A stretch of DNA of 51,413 nucleotides from Defluviimonas salinarum (GTDB taxonomy: Bacteria > Pseudomonadota > Alphaproteobacteria > Rhodobacterales > Rhodobacteraceae). Positions 1 to 10,706 of the stretch are shown piece by piece. A program made the position numbers and the translations under genes. A model generated the notes under the pieces. The model was not told the DNA's origin and did not search any database. It saw only the letters and a list, made by a program, of their open reading frames with translations. Numbering within the stretch: position 1 is the first letter of the stretch; each line of letters opens with the position of its first letter. The stretch covers positions 1 to 51,413 of the forward strand of contig NZ_JAPDOG010000028.1 in the NCBI RefSeq assembly GCF_026013545.1, given 5' to 3'.

Positions 1-104
1 TACGGCAGAAGATGCTCCGCCGGGATCCCCAGCTTCTCTCCAATCTCCATGATCGGACGCTTCTGCGCCTCGCGCGCAATCTCAATATCCGTCTTGAACG
101 CCAT
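1..104 (-). CDS. fhs: Formate-tetrahydrofolate ligase, N-terminal fragment
   Basis: Only the first 34 codons lie in the window; the gene continues past the left edge. The reading starts [17 protein letters not shown] and continues with [13 protein letters not shown], which is the conserved beginning of formate-tetrahydrofolate ligase (about 555 residues when complete). This cytosolic enzyme makes 10-formyl-THF from formate, THF and ATP in one-carbon metabolism. The ATG at 102-104 has an AAGGAG ribosome binding site at 116-121. The identification rests on the N-terminus alone, because the ATP-binding core is outside the window. Confidence 0.85.
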   Translation of the reverse strand, partial: MAFKTDIEIAREAQKRPIMEIGEKLGIPAEHLLP

Positions 105-288
105 CTTCTCTGTCTCTCCTTCGGGCCCGGGTCGGGACGTCGCCCCGGCTATAGCGGCGAGGGCCGATACGAAACGGACCGATTGCGACCAATCCTCCGC
201 CGGAATCGCCAGCGCCGGCCCGCGTCTGTTTCTCATCGGAAACTTCGGCATGCAATGGGACACTTTGCGCGGTGGCGCCGCAGCCGGC

Positions 289-1071
289 TCAGCGCGTCAG
301 CGTGAAGAAAAGCCGACGGAACGGGAACAGGACCGAGCCGTCGGACTCGACCGGATAGGCGGCGGCAAGCCCCTGGTCGTAGCGGCGGATGAAATTCTCG
401 GCCTCGGTGGCACTCAGCGCCTCGAGATAGGGCCGCATCGCGGTCGCCTGTGTGAAGCGGCGGACGGGATGGCCCTCCGGCGCGGGATCGAGGCGCTGGA
501 CATAATCGGTTTCCCAGACATCGACCCGGCCGAGTTCCGAGAGCATGCGGTGATACTCGACCGGCGGCCCCACCGGCGCCTTCCAGGAGGCGAGGTCGAA
601 GCGGTCGGGAAACATCTCGGCGGCGAAGTCGCGCAGGAATCGGTGCGACGGCGCGCCGTACTGGCGTGGCATCTGGACAGCGAGCATGCCCCTCGGCGCG
701 AGGCAGGCCGCGAGGCGCGGCATGAGCGCATCGTGACCCGGCAGCCAGTGCAGCGCGGCGTTCGAGAAGATCAGCGCCGGCGGCGTCTCCGGCGACCACA
801 CGGCCGCGTCGACCTCGATCAGCCGGTCGTAGCAGCCCGCGCCCCGCGCCGCCTTGAGCATCGCCGGCGAGGCGTCGACACCGTGGATACGCCGGCGGTC
901 ACCGAAGCGCGCGGCCAGCGCCGCGCCGGCGGCGCCGCTGCCGCAGCCGAGATCGACGATGTCGCCCGCGGGCAGATCGCGGACCTGCGCCAGAAGGTCG
1001 AGCGCGGGCCTCAGGCGCAGGTCACCGAACTGCGCGTAGGCTTCCGGGTTCCAGTCGCTGCGCCCTGGCAT
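289..1071 (-). CDS. tam: Trans-aconitate 2-methyltransferase-like SAM methyltransferase
   Basis: A class I SAM-dependent methyltransferase of 260 residues. The glycine-rich SAM-binding motif DLGCGSG lies near residues 40-46 and is followed by the acidic strand-2 motif HGVDAS. The opening [17 protein letters not shown] resembles trans-aconitate methyltransferases (E. coli Tam is about 250 residues), which methylate the aconitase inhibitor trans-aconitate. I start at the ATG at 1071 rather than the longer frame from 1128 because homologues begin with a short stretch before the DWxPxxY motif. It lies 34 bp downstream of ftsH on the same strand and may be co-transcribed. Substrate is inferred from family resemblance only. 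Confidence 0.75.
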   Translation of the reverse strand: MPGRSDWNPEAYAQFGDLRLRPALDLLAQVRDLPAGDIVDLGCGSGAAGAALAARFGDRRRIHGVDASPAMLKAARGAGCYDRLIEVDAAVWSPETPPALIFSNAALHWLPGHDALMPRLAACLAPRGMLAVQMPRQYGAPSHRFLRDFAAEMFPDRFDLASWKAPVGPPVEYHRMLSELGRVDVWETDYVQRLDPAPEGHPVRRFTQATAMRPYLEALSATEAENFIRRYDQGLAAAYPVESDGSVLFPFRRLFFTLTR

Positions 1072-1105
1072 GGTGGCCTCCTCCGCGCGCGCCGCTCCCG
1101 TCGCC

Positions 1106-3034
<1,929 letters not shown>

Positions 3035-3091
3035 GGGGAGATCCTCCAAACGAATTCCGACCGCGACGGCGGGCGGCGCGGACTTGCTTCT

Positions 3092-3119
3092 AAAATAGAG
3101 ATATGCGGGCCGGGTTCAA
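3092..3119 (-). promoter_or_regulatory. Candidate ftsH promoter (possible heat-shock type)
   Basis: On the minus strand a TTGAAC hexamer (3114-3119) is separated by 16 nt from TATTTT (3092-3097), in the short tilS-ftsH gap. The layout ATTGAA ... TCTATTTT resembles alphaproteobacterial RpoH promoters (CTTGAA, then CYTATnT). ftsH is heat-induced in several proteobacteria. This is a reading by eye. Confidence 0.4.
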
Positions 3120-4357
3120 TGCGCGATGAGGAAAGAGCCGAAGCTTATGACGATTTCCGCCGTCCAGCCCTCAGCGCGCCCGGCCAGCGGCGCCGCGACG
3201 AGCGTGTCGCCGCGCCAGATCGCCGGCGTGACCACGAGCGCCGCGCGCGAATGCCCGGTTTCGCGCCAATCCGGGCATTGCGCGAGCCCTTCGGCGCCAA
3301 GTGCCCGCACGGTCAGACCGGATTCGTGCGGCCCCCGCATCCGCCAGCGGCCATCCCAGAGCCCGTCGGTTCCCGACTCGAGCCCGGCGATCGCTCTCGG
3401 TTCGCGGGTGACGGCGATCTCGTCCTCGGTGACCCGGATGCTGCACCCACCAAGCGTTACAGCGTTCAGGTCGCGAATCGCGCAGAGAACGCGGTCGACC
3501 GCTTCTGACCGTGGCGGATAGTCGGCCCGCGCCACCCAGAGCAGCGCGCCGACCAGAAAACGCCGCGCGACCTCGGGGGAAAGGCCGCGAAGAAAAACCT
3601 CGCGGGGGATGCGAACGGCGCCCGCCGCGGTCCGGGCATGGGCCGCGGCCGCCTCGGCCGTCACCTGCACCAGCGCCGCCCGCGCCTGCCCCAGCCGCTC
3701 GGCAACCGTGCAGAGCGTATCAGCGGTGATCCCGAGCGGCGCCAGCGCCTCGAGAACGCGGCGCGCCTTCACGCGGGTGAAGCGATCGTCACGATTCGAC
3801 GGGTCCTCGACCCAGGAGGCGCCGCGCGCGGTAAGGACAGCGCGCAGGTCCCGGCGCGAGACGGCAAGGAGCGGCCGTGTCCAGCGGATGCCGCCCTCGA
3901 TCCAGCTGCCGCGCATGCCGGAAAGCCCGTCGAGCCCGGCCTTGCGCGCCAGTTCCATGAGGAAGGTCTCGGCCTGATCGTCGGCGGTATGGCCGAGCGC
4001 GACATGCGAGAGCCCCCGCCCCCGCGCCCAGTCGCCGATGAGCCGGTAGCGCGCGCGCCGCGCCTGATCCTGCAAGTTGCCGTCGATGTCGCCGTGATCC
4101 CATACCAGCGTGTCATGGGCGACGCCAAGCCGCGTGCAGGTCTCGGCCACGAACCGCGCCTCCTCGGCGGCCTCGGGCCTCAGCCGGTGATCGACCGTCA
4201 CCGCCGCGACTTTGGGACCGCCCTCGCGCGCCCAGTCCACCGCGAGATGGAGGAGCGCCATCGAATCGCCGCCCCCGGAAACGGCGACGCCGAGCCCGTC
4301 TGGCGGGCCCGGCGTGAATGCCTTTTCAAGGAAGTTCTGGAGGTCGCCCGCCGTCAC
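3116..4357 (-). CDS. tilS: tRNA(Ile)-lysidine synthetase TilS
   Basis: Converts cytidine 34 of the CAU anticodon of tRNA-Ile2 to lysidine, using ATP and lysine. The N-type ATP-pyrophosphatase P-loop SGGGDS is at residues 27-32 (VAVSGGGDSMALL). The catalytic domain is followed by a shorter C-terminal region, total 413 residues (E. coli TilS is 432). The start is a GTG at 4355-4357 that overlaps the cpoB stop codon as GTGA, so translation is probably coupled. The tilS-ftsH pairing after tol-pal is common in Rhodobacteraceae. Confidence 0.93.
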   Translation of the reverse strand: MTAGDLQNFLEKAFTPGPPDGLGVAVSGGGDSMALLHLAVDWAREGGPKVAAVTVDHRLRPEAAEEARFVAETCTRLGVAHDTLVWDHGDIDGNLQDQARRARYRLIGDWARGRGLSHVALGHTADDQAETFLMELARKAGLDGLSGMRGSWIEGGIRWTRPLLAVSRRDLRAVLTARGASWVEDPSNRDDRFTRVKARRVLEALAPLGITADTLCTVAERLGQARAALVQVTAEAAAAHARTAAGAVRIPREVFLRGLSPEVARRFLVGALLWVARADYPPRSEAVDRVLCAIRDLNAVTLGGCSIRVTEDEIAVTREPRAIAGLESGTDGLWDGRWRMRGPHESGLTVRALGAEGLAQCPDWRETGHSRAALVVTPAIWRGDTLVAAPLAGRAEGWTAEIVISFGSFLIAH

Positions 4358-5205
4358 TGGCAGCCGAGCGCCTGCATCGCGGTCGTCGCCTCGACCGCCT
4401 CGGGCGCGGTCGGGAAGCGCACGCCGACCTCGCCAAGCGTCACGCAGGCCTCCTGGGTCTGGCCAAGGAGGCCAAGCGAGGCGCCGAGCTTCAGGAGCGC
4501 CGCGGGCGCCCGAGGCCCGTCGGGCTGGCCGGAGAAGGCCTGCAGATAGGCCCGCGCCGCGTTCGACGTATCGCCGGACTGGCGCAGCGCCTCGCCGCGC
4601 AGGTAGTGCGCCTCGCCGGTCAGGGGGCCGCCCGTATAGGCTTCGGTAAAGGTCGCAAACTGCTGAGCGGCGCCTTGAAAGTCACCGGAATCGAGCGCCG
4701 CCTTCGCTCGATCGAAATCCGCCTGTTCGCTGACCGCAAGCTCCGCCGAACCGCCGGTGCCCGGAACGGGCAGCGGGGTGACGGGCGTGGCCGGGGCCGC
4801 CGCGACGGCGCCGGCGGGCGCGCCTCCGAGGCTCTGGGTGATGGGCAGGTTGGCCGGGTCGCAGCCTTCCTCGAGCTCGCAGATCCGGAACTCGAGGTCG
4901 CCGATCCGGTTCGAGCCGTCGGCGACCACGCGGTTGACCTGGTTCTGCAGGGCTTCGGTCTGGGAGGTGAGCCGCGACAGCTCCGCCTCCATCGCGTTCA
5001 TCCGGTCGAGCGCCGAGGCGCCGCCCGCGGCCTGCATCGCGGCGGCCCCGCCCGAGACGAGTTCGCCCCGGAGCGCCTGGATTTGCCCCGCGAGCGCCGA
5101 GAGTTCGGCCCGGATGTCGGCGAGCGTCTGCGCCCGGTCCTGGGCGAAGGCGGGGGCGGCGAGAACCGCCGCCGCCGCCAGGGAAGTCACGAACGACCGG
5201 ATCAT
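4354..5205 (-). CDS. cpoB: Cell division coordinator CpoB (YbgF), Tol-Pal associated
   Basis: A periplasmic protein of 283 residues that links the Tol-Pal machine to peptidoglycan synthesis during constriction. A signal peptide (MIRSFVTSLAAAAVLAAPAFA) precedes an N-terminal heptad-rich region (about residues 25-90, ALAGQIQALRGEL ... LTSQTEALQNQV) that should form the TolA-binding trimeric coiled coil. An Ala/Pro-rich linker and C-terminal tetratricopeptide repeats (ALDSGDFQGAAQQF, GEAHYLRGEALRQSG) follow. It lies 10 bp after pal and overlaps tilS by 4 bp. Confidence 0.92.
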   Translation of the reverse strand: MIRSFVTSLAAAAVLAAPAFAQDRAQTLADIRAELSALAGQIQALRGELVSGGAAAMQAAGGASALDRMNAMEAELSRLTSQTEALQNQVNRVVADGSNRIGDLEFRICELEEGCDPANLPITQSLGGAPAGAVAAAPATPVTPLPVPGTGGSAELAVSEQADFDRAKAALDSGDFQGAAQQFATFTEAYTGGPLTGEAHYLRGEALRQSGDTSNAARAYLQAFSGQPDGPRAPAALLKLGASLGLLGQTQEACVTLGEVGVRFPTAPEAVEATTAMQALGCQ

Positions 5206-5215
5206 GCGCGCAGCC

Positions 5216-5755
5216 TCAGGCGCCCGCGCCGGCGCCGATCACCGTGACGGCGCGGCGGTTCTGCGAGTAGCAGGCCTCGTCCGAGCAGACGGCGAGCGGG
5301 CGTTCCTTGCCATAGGACACGGTCTGGAGCCGGTTGGCGGCGACGCCCTGCGCGATCAGGTACTGTTGCACCGCCGAGGCGCGGCGCGCGCCGAGCGCTA
5401 GGTTGTATTCGCGCGTACCCTGCTCGTCGGCATGGCCCTCGATGATGGCGGTCGCGGTCGCGTGCTGGTTCAGCCACGTGGCCTGGCTCGACAGCGTCGC
5501 CTGCGCCTCCGGCGTCAGCGTCGACTGGTCGACCGCGAAGAGCACCCGGTCGCCGATCCGCTGCTGGAAATAGGCCAGCGAGTTCGGGTCGTTCGGGTCG
5601 CCGAGGCCGCCCGCGGTGATGCCGCCCGCGCCGTAGCCGCCGGCGCCGCCCGCACCGCCCGCGCCACCAGCGCCGGCGCCGTAGCGGTCGGGGTTGTTAC
5701 AGGCCGACAGCGCCAGCGCGCCAACGAGGAGAAGGAGGGAGGAGACTTTGTACAT
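5216..5755 (-). CDS. pal: Peptidoglycan-associated lipoprotein Pal
   Basis: An outer-membrane lipoprotein of 179 residues. The signal sequence starts at MYKVSSLLLLV and ends in the lipobox LSAC with the acylated Cys near residue 19. A very glycine-rich linker (AGAGGAGGAGGAGG) precedes the OmpA-like peptidoglycan-binding domain with the NLALGARRA and ADEQGTREYN motifs. I start at 5755 (AAGGCGG-type ribosome binding site); the longer frame to 5797 adds residues that would spoil the lipoprotein signal. It lies 76 bp after tolB in the tol operon. Confidence 0.95.
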   Translation of the reverse strand: MYKVSSLLLLVGALALSACNNPDRYGAGAGGAGGAGGAGGYGAGGITAGGLGDPNDPNSLAYFQQRIGDRVLFAVDQSTLTPEAQATLSSQATWLNQHATATAIIEGHADEQGTREYNLALGARRASAVQQYLIAQGVAANRLQTVSYGKERPLAVCSDEACYSQNRRAVTVIGAGAGA

Positions 5756-5831
5756 CGGGTTTACCGCCTTTGTTCTTGGCTCGATGGCCGCTACCATAAC
5801 ACTGTGTCTTGAACTTGGGAATCCGCCGTTC

Positions 5832-7154
5832 TCACGGCAGGAGCGGAGACCAAGCCGGGTCCGAAGCCGCCCCTTCCATCGGCACCTTGCGCAGGTTCCG
5901 CCCAGAGATGTCCACCGAATAAAGCTGCGCGGCGCCGCCCGCGCCAGAGGTCTCGCGGGTGAACATGATCACCCGCCCGTTCGGTGCCCAGGTCGGGCCC
6001 TCGTCGAGGAACGAGGCCGTGAGAAGCCGCTCCTCGCTGCCGTCGGTCCGCATAACGCCGATGTGGAAACGCCCGGCGTGCTGCTTGGTGAAGGCCACGA
6101 GGTCGCCGCGCGGCGACCAGACCGGCGTGCCGTAGCGGCCCTCGCCGAAGCTGATCCGCGTCGGCTCGCCGCCGCCCGCGGACATGACGTAGAGCTGCTG
6201 GTTCCCGGACCGGTCGCTTTCGAACACGATCTGGCTGCCGTCGGGCGAGAACGAGGGCGCGGTCTCGATCGAGGGCGCATTCGTGAGCTGGCTGACCTGG
6301 CCCGAGGAGAGCTGCATCGAATAGAGGTCGGTATTGCCGCCCTGCTCCAGCGAAAAGACCACGGTGCCGCCGTCCGGAGAGAAGCGCGGCGCGAAGGTCA
6401 TGTTGCCGGAGAGTTCCGCGAGCGCACGCGAGGAGACGGTGGCGATGTCCATCAGCTTGATGCGCGGGAAGCCCGTCTCGAACGAGGTGTAGAGCACCCG
6501 GTCGCCGGCGGGAGAGAAACGCGGCGCGAGCACGATGGTGGACGAGTCCGTCAGGTACTGCACGTTGGCGCCGTCGTAATCCATGATCGCCAGCCGCTTC
6601 AGACGCTGGTCCTTCGGACCGCTTTCCGAGACATAGACGACACGGCTGTCGAAATAGGCGCTTTCGCCGGTGATGCGGGCGTAGATCTGGTCCGCGACCT
6701 TGTGGGCGATGCGCCGCCAGTCGCCCTGACCGCCGCCGAACTGCAACCCGTCGCCAAGCGGCGCGTCGGAGAAGACGTCATAGAGCCGGAACTTGACGTT
6801 GATGCGCCCGTCCGACGTCGCCGCGACCGCACCGGTGACCAGCGCCTGGGCGTTGATCGCCTTCCAGTCGGCATAGGAGACCGGCGCATCGAAGCTCGTC
6901 ACCTGGCTGATGAAGGCCGACGAGGGGATCTCTCGGAAGAGCCCGGTGCCGGCGAGGTCCGCCACGATGACCTCTGTCATCGCCGCCGCGACCTCGGCCG
7001 CGCCGGGGTTCTCGGCCACGAAGCTCGGCGCGGCGAAGGGCAAGGGCTCGATCATGCCCTCGTCGATGACGATCCTGAGCGGTTCGGCCGCCACCATCGG
7101 CGCGGCGATGCCGGCGAATGCGAGAGAGACGCAGAGGGTCCGGATGAAGGTCAT
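5832..7154 (-). CDS. tolB: Tol-Pal system beta-propeller protein TolB
   Basis: A periplasmic protein of 440 residues that binds Pal and is released by TolA during cell-envelope constriction. A signal peptide ([23 protein letters not shown]) is followed by the N-terminal TolB domain ([15 protein letters not shown]) and six WD40/PD40-type repeats (ISPAGD-like: [58 protein letters not shown]). The ATG at 7154 has AAGGGA upstream. An in-frame ATG at 7184 is possible but would put charged residues before the signal. Confidence 0.95.
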   Translation of the reverse strand: MTFIRTLCVSLAFAGIAAPMVAAEPLRIVIDEGMIEPLPFAAPSFVAENPGAAEVAAAMTEVIVADLAGTGLFREIPSSAFISQVTSFDAPVSYADWKAINAQALVTGAVAATSDGRINVKFRLYDVFSDAPLGDGLQFGGGQGDWRRIAHKVADQIYARITGESAYFDSRVVYVSESGPKDQRLKRLAIMDYDGANVQYLTDSSTIVLAPRFSPAGDRVLYTSFETGFPRIKLMDIATVSSRALAELSGNMTFAPRFSPDGGTVVFSLEQGGNTDLYSMQLSSGQVSQLTNAPSIETAPSFSPDGSQIVFESDRSGNQQLYVMSAGGGEPTRISFGEGRYGTPVWSPRGDLVAFTKQHAGRFHIGVMRTDGSEERLLTASFLDEGPTWAPNGRVIMFTRETSGAGGAAQLYSVDISGRNLRKVPMEGAASDPAWSPLLP

Positions 7155-7201
7155 GGCTTTCCCTTTTGCTAGGGTCGGATTCATGGTGTCGCGGCGCGGG
7201 G

Positions 7202-8404
7202 TCACTTCATCCTCATCTTTTCGGGATTGAAGACGATCTCGACCTCTTGCCACTGTTCGTATTTCTCGGCCGGCAACGGGAAGCCGTTCTGGCCGCAACG
7301 GATGATCGCGCGCCGGCCCGCCTCGTAGGCCTGCTGCGCGGAGGCCTCGGTGCCGCCTTCGAAGCCGATCATGCGGATCGATCCGGTCACGGGCTTGCCA
7401 GACTGCTCCATGGTGACGCCGACGGTCACGACGGTGCGCAACGCGTCCGTCGAAAGCGCGCCGACGTTCCAGCATTGCTTCACGGCGATCACCAGCGCGT
7501 CCTTCTCGCCCCCGGTCATGGGCGGACCTGAGGGCGCGGTGCCGGTGCCCGGTGCCGGTTCCTCGGACGCCTCGCCCGCCAGCGCCTCGGCCAGCGCGTC
7601 GGCGACAGCGTCCTGCGAGGGGGCCTCCGGTTCGGGAGCCTCGGCCGCAGCGGTTTCGGTCGGGGTCGGCTCAGGCTCGGGCGCGGGTTCCGCCGCCGGT
7701 TCGGGCTCCGGCGCGGGCGCCGGTTTCTCGGGCTTGGTGCGGGGCCGGACGGAGGACGCCGGCGCGGCCGAGGCGAGCTCGGTCTGGTCCTTGTTGGCCT
7801 CGGTCTCCAGCACCTCGCCGGCTTCCGGCGGGGCGGCAGCCTCGACGGGCTCCTCGGGGACAGCCTCCTCGGCCGGCTCGGGCGAGGTTTCCGTCACCGC
7901 CTCGGGGGCGGTGTCGACATTCTCGGCCGGCGCCTCGGTCGGGTCGGGCGCGACGCGCGGGGCGGCCTTGGGATCGGGCTGGATATCGGAGAGCTGGGTC
8001 TCCGCCGGGATCTCGGTCGGCGGCGCGGGCGGCGTCGGCGGCGTGTCCTCGACCACCGTCTCGGGCGGCGTGATCTCGGTCACGTCCGGCGCCGGATCGG
8101 GCTCGGGCTGCGGTTCGGGCGCGGGCTCGGGCTGCGGCTCGGGCTTCGGCTCGGGCTTCGGCGGCGGCGGGGTCGCCTCGGCGGGCTCGGGCAACGACGG
8201 CTGTGGCGGTGCTTCGGTCGCGGCTGTCGGCGCGGCGGCCTGCAGGGCGGCGAACTCGGCCGAGGACATCAGCGTCACTTCCGAAGTCTGCACCGGCGGC
8301 GGCAGGTCGTGGGAAAAGAAGATGCCGCCCAGGATGAGCCACAGGATCGCGCCAAGATGCGCGCCCCCTGAGACGATCATGCCTGTGCGTTCGGACCTCT
8401 CCAT
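7202..8404 (-). CDS. tolA: Cell envelope integrity protein TolA (TonB-like)
   Basis: An inner-membrane energy transducer of 400 residues joining TolQR to TolB/Pal. The N-terminus has one membrane anchor ([17 protein letters not shown]). A central region of about 220 residues is almost entirely Pro/Glu/Ala ([20 protein letters not shown] and similar), which should span the periplasm. The C-terminal domain (residues about 310-400) resembles TolA/TonB C-terminal folds ([21 protein letters not shown]). Coding is supported by the conserved ends and by position; the proline-rich middle is poorly conserved. Start ATG at 8404, 10 bp after tolR. Confidence 0.9.
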   Translation of the reverse strand: MERSERTGMIVSGGAHLGAILWLILGGIFFSHDLPPPVQTSEVTLMSSAEFAALQAAAPTAATEAPPQPSLPEPAEATPPPPKPEPKPEPQPEPAPEPQPEPDPAPDVTEITPPETVVEDTPPTPPAPPTEIPAETQLSDIQPDPKAAPRVAPDPTEAPAENVDTAPEAVTETSPEPAEEAVPEEPVEAAAPPEAGEVLETEANKDQTELASAAPASSVRPRTKPEKPAPAPEPEPAAEPAPEPEPTPTETAAAEAPEPEAPSQDAVADALAEALAGEASEEPAPGTGTAPSGPPMTGGEKDALVIAVKQCWNVGALSTDALRTVVTVGVTMEQSGKPVTGSIRMIGFEGGTEASAQQAYEAGRRAIIRCGQNGFPLPAEKYEQWQEVEIVFNPEKMRMK

Positions 8405-8414
8405 GGGCAGCGCC

Positions 8415-8912
8415 CTAGTTCCCCGCCTGCCCGCCCGACGCCTGGCCGTCGAAGCTCGGCCCCCCGGCATCGGTGACGAGCACGAATTTGGCGAAGCCGC
8501 CCGAGTTCAGCGCGCCCATGACCTGCACGACCCGCTCGTAGGGGATCTTGCCGTCGGCGCGCAGATAGAGCTTGTCGTCGGTCCGCTCGGCCGAGATCGC
8601 CTGGAGCTTGCCGATGAGCTGGTCCTCGGCGATCGGCTCGTTCTGGATCGAGATCGTGCCGTCGTCCTGGACCGAGATCGTGAGCGGCTCCTCCTGCTCG
8701 GTCGCCACCGCCTGCGCGGCGGTCTTCGGCAGTTCCAAGGGGACGCCCACGGTCAGCAGCGGCGCCGCGACCATGAAGATGATCAAGAGCACCAGCATCA
8801 CGTCCACGAAGGGCGTGACGTTGATCTCGCTCATCACGCCGGCCTTGCCGCGCCCGCCGCGGCGGCGGTGCCTGCCGCCGCCACCGCCCGATTTCATCAC
8901 CCCCGCGCCCAT
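8415..8912 (-). CDS. tolR: Tol-Pal proton channel subunit TolR
   Basis: An ExbD/TolR-family protein of 165 residues with one N-terminal membrane helix carrying the channel aspartate (INVTPFVDVMLVLLIIFMV) and a periplasmic peptidoglycan-binding domain (KLYLRADGKIPYERVVQVMGAL). The N-terminus before the helix is unusually rich in glycine and arginine (GGGGGRHRRRGGRGK). It starts 4 bp after the tolQ stop, so the two are translated together. Confidence 0.95.
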   Translation of the reverse strand: MGAGVMKSGGGGGRHRRRGGRGKAGVMSEINVTPFVDVMLVLLIIFMVAAPLLTVGVPLELPKTAAQAVATEQEEPLTISVQDDGTISIQNEPIAEDQLIGKLQAISAERTDDKLYLRADGKIPYERVVQVMGALNSGGFAKFVLVTDAGGPSFDGQASGGQAGN

Positions 8913-8916
8913 CGGA

Positions 8917-9612
8917 TCAGCCGTCCAGCTGGCGCGAGAGGATCGTGGCGAATTCGTCGGCGAAGGCCTCGTAGCCCGAGATGATCCGGTCGCTGTCGGT
9001 CGAGAGCTTGTTGTAGAAGATCACCGCCGGGATAGCCGCGACGAGGCCGAGCGCGGTGGCGACGAGCGCCTCCGCGATCCCCGGCGCGACGACCGCGAGC
9101 GAGGTGTTCTGACTGATCGCGATCTGCTCGAAGGCGACCTTGATGCCCCAGACGGTGCCGAAGAGGCCGACGAATGGCGCGGTGGAGCCGACGGTAGCGA
9201 GGAACGGCAGGCCGCGCGTCAGGTTCTCGGTCGCCTTGACGATGGCGACATCCATCGATCGGTCGATCCGCGCCTGGGCGCCGGCGATCAGTTCACCGTC
9301 CTGCCGGTGCGAGCGGCGCCACTCGACCATACCGGAGGCGAAGATCTTCTCGGACGCCCCGTCGGGCTGCGAGCCGATCTTCTCGAAAAGCTCGTCCAGA
9401 GGCTCGCCCGACCAGAAGGCGCGGTCGAAAACCGCCGCCTCCTGCCGCGCCTGGCGGAAGGAGATGAACTTCTGAACGATGATCGACCACGACCAGAAGC
9501 TGGCCACGGTCAGCATGATCATCACCAGCTGGACGATGAAGGAGGCGCGCCAGAACAGCGCAAGCAAGGAGAAGTCCATCTCCTGCGCGAGGGCAAGGGT
9601 TTCGGTTTCCAT
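8917..9612 (-). CDS. tolQ: Tol-Pal proton channel subunit TolQ
   Basis: A MotA/TolQ/ExbB-family inner-membrane protein of 231 residues with three membrane segments: about residues 15-40 (FIVQLVMIMLTVASFWSW), 135-160 (LATVGSTAPFVGLFGTVWGI) and 170-195 (IAEALVATALGLVAAIPAVIFYN). With TolR it forms the proton channel that energises TolA. It is the first gene after the strong tol promoter. Confidence 0.96.
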   Translation of the reverse strand: METETLALAQEMDFSLLALFWRASFIVQLVMIMLTVASFWSWSIIVQKFISFRQARQEAAVFDRAFWSGEPLDELFEKIGSQPDGASEKIFASGMVEWRRSHRQDGELIAGAQARIDRSMDVAIVKATENLTRGLPFLATVGSTAPFVGLFGTVWGIKVAFEQIAISQNTSLAVVAPGIAEALVATALGLVAAIPAVIFYNKLSTDSDRIISGYEAFADEFATILSRQLDG

Positions 9613-9662
9613 GGGTCTCTGCTCGCCGGTTGGGCCACGTTTTCGCGGCTCTCTTACATGTG

Positions 9663-9692
9663 ATTCTATCCGGGTTTTAGAGGGAATGCCAA
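9663..9692 (-). promoter_or_regulatory. Promoter of the tolQRAB-pal operon
   Basis: On the minus strand TTGGCA (9687-9692) and TAGAAT (9663-9668) are separated by 18 nt; each matches the sigma-70 consensus at 5 of 6 positions. Transcription would start near 9656, about 45 nt before the tolQ ATG. It is the clearest housekeeping promoter seen in the window and makes tolQ independent of ybgC. Confidence 0.65.
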
Positions 9693-9737
9693 CACAACCG
9701 CGTCAGACCGTGCCGCAATCGCGCTCCCCGGCCGGCT

Positions 9738-10139
9738 TCAGTGCAGCGCGACCCCGAGCAGGCGGCGGATTTCCGCCGGAAACCGCGCGGGCTGGCCGGT
9801 CTCGGTCAGGCACACGAGCGTCACCACGGCATGAAACAGCCGTTCCGCCCCACGCGACACCACCTGTTCGAGCATCAGCCGCGCCCCCGTCGTGCCCTGC
9901 ATCCGCGTGGTCACGACCAGCTCGTCGTCGAAGGTCGCCGGGCGCAGGTAGTCCGCCTCGATCCGGCGCACCGCGAAGACGATCCCGGTCTCGTCCCTGA
10001 GCCGGCCCTGGTCGATGCCGAGCCCGCGCACCCATTCGGTGCGGGCACGTTCGATGAACTTCAGGTAGTTGGCGTAGTAGACGATGCCGGCGAGGTCGGT
10101 GTCCTCGTAATAGACGCGGATCGGGAAATCGTGGCTCAT
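9738..10139 (-). CDS. ybgC: Acyl-CoA thioesterase YbgC (hotdog fold)
   Basis: A 4-hydroxybenzoyl-CoA-thioesterase-family hotdog protein of 133 residues, with the motif YYEDTDLAGIVYYANYL containing the catalytic aspartate (DTD) and FIERARTEW. It hydrolyses short-chain acyl-CoA or acyl-ACP and is linked to Tol-Pal by conserved synteny. Start ATG at 10137-10139 (MSHDFPIRVYY); the longer frame upstream is Arg-rich and not family-like. Confidence 0.92.
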   Translation of the reverse strand: MSHDFPIRVYYEDTDLAGIVYYANYLKFIERARTEWVRGLGIDQGRLRDETGIVFAVRRIEADYLRPATFDDELVVTTRMQGTTGARLMLEQVVSRGAERLFHAVVTLVCLTETGQPARFPAEIRRLLGVALH

Positions 10140-10328
10140 CGTCAAGGTCCCGTGGCGGCAGAATGCCTTCGACCTAGCGCGGGCGCGTGTCATCCGCAAG
10201 ACACCCCGATCCGCGCCTTCCCGCCCATTTTGCGATCGCGACTTGGCAGGACCGCGCCGTTTCTGTAGCCAAGGTCAAGGGCCGGAGCGAGCGTTCGGCC
10301 CCTCGGCTGCGCAATGTGGGGGAACCAA

Positions 10329-10643
10329 ATGACGCGATCGGTTATCGAGGAGGACCTCATCATCGAGGGCAACGTCGCCTCGAAGGAGGGCGATGTCGAG
10401 GTCAAGGGCCGCGTCTCGGGCGATATCGCCTCGCGCTCGGTCGAGATCCATACCGGCGGCGAGGTCAAGGGCTCGATCTCGGCCGAGACGGTGCGCATCC
10501 AGGGCAAGCAGTCGGGCAGCATCAACTGCTCCGAGCTGTCGCTTGACCAGCACGCGGAGGTGAAGGCCGACGTGACCGCCCAGACGCTCAGCTCCGAAAA
10601 GGGCGCCCGGCTCGTTGGCAAGGTGCAGATCACCGGCGGCTGA
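10329..10643 (+). CDS. Bactofilin-family polymer-forming protein
   Basis: A small protein of 104 residues made almost wholly of the bactofilin (DUF583) beta-helix: regular hydrophobic turns such as IEGNVASKEGDVEVKGRVSG, DIASRSVEIHTGGEVKG, SISAETVRIQGKQSGS. Bactofilins form cytoplasmic filaments at membranes and affect shape or polarity. It lacks the long disordered tails of many bactofilins. The ATG at 10329 is preceded by GGGGGA at good spacing; the in-frame ATG at 10314 has none. It is divergent from ybgC. Confidence 0.85.
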   Translation: MTRSVIEEDLIIEGNVASKEGDVEVKGRVSGDIASRSVEIHTGGEVKGSISAETVRIQGKQSGSINCSELSLDQHAEVKADVTAQTLSSEKGARLVGKVQITGG

Positions 10644-10706
10644 GCCGCCCGACGCCGATTGCCCGATCACCGGCCCCGTGGTGTAATCGCCGCGGGAGGA
10701 CTTCCG

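Noticed and set aside
8100-8180. Short periodic repeats in tolA considered as tandem or CRISPR-like repeat
   Set aside because: They encode the Pro-Glu periplasmic spacer of TolA and have no spacer-repeat pattern.
7350-8984. Open frame of 544 codons, Gly/Ser/Ala-rich, opposite tolA and tolR
   Set aside because: Its repeats are the mirror of the Pro/Glu-rich TolA centre; no ribosome binding site or family match.
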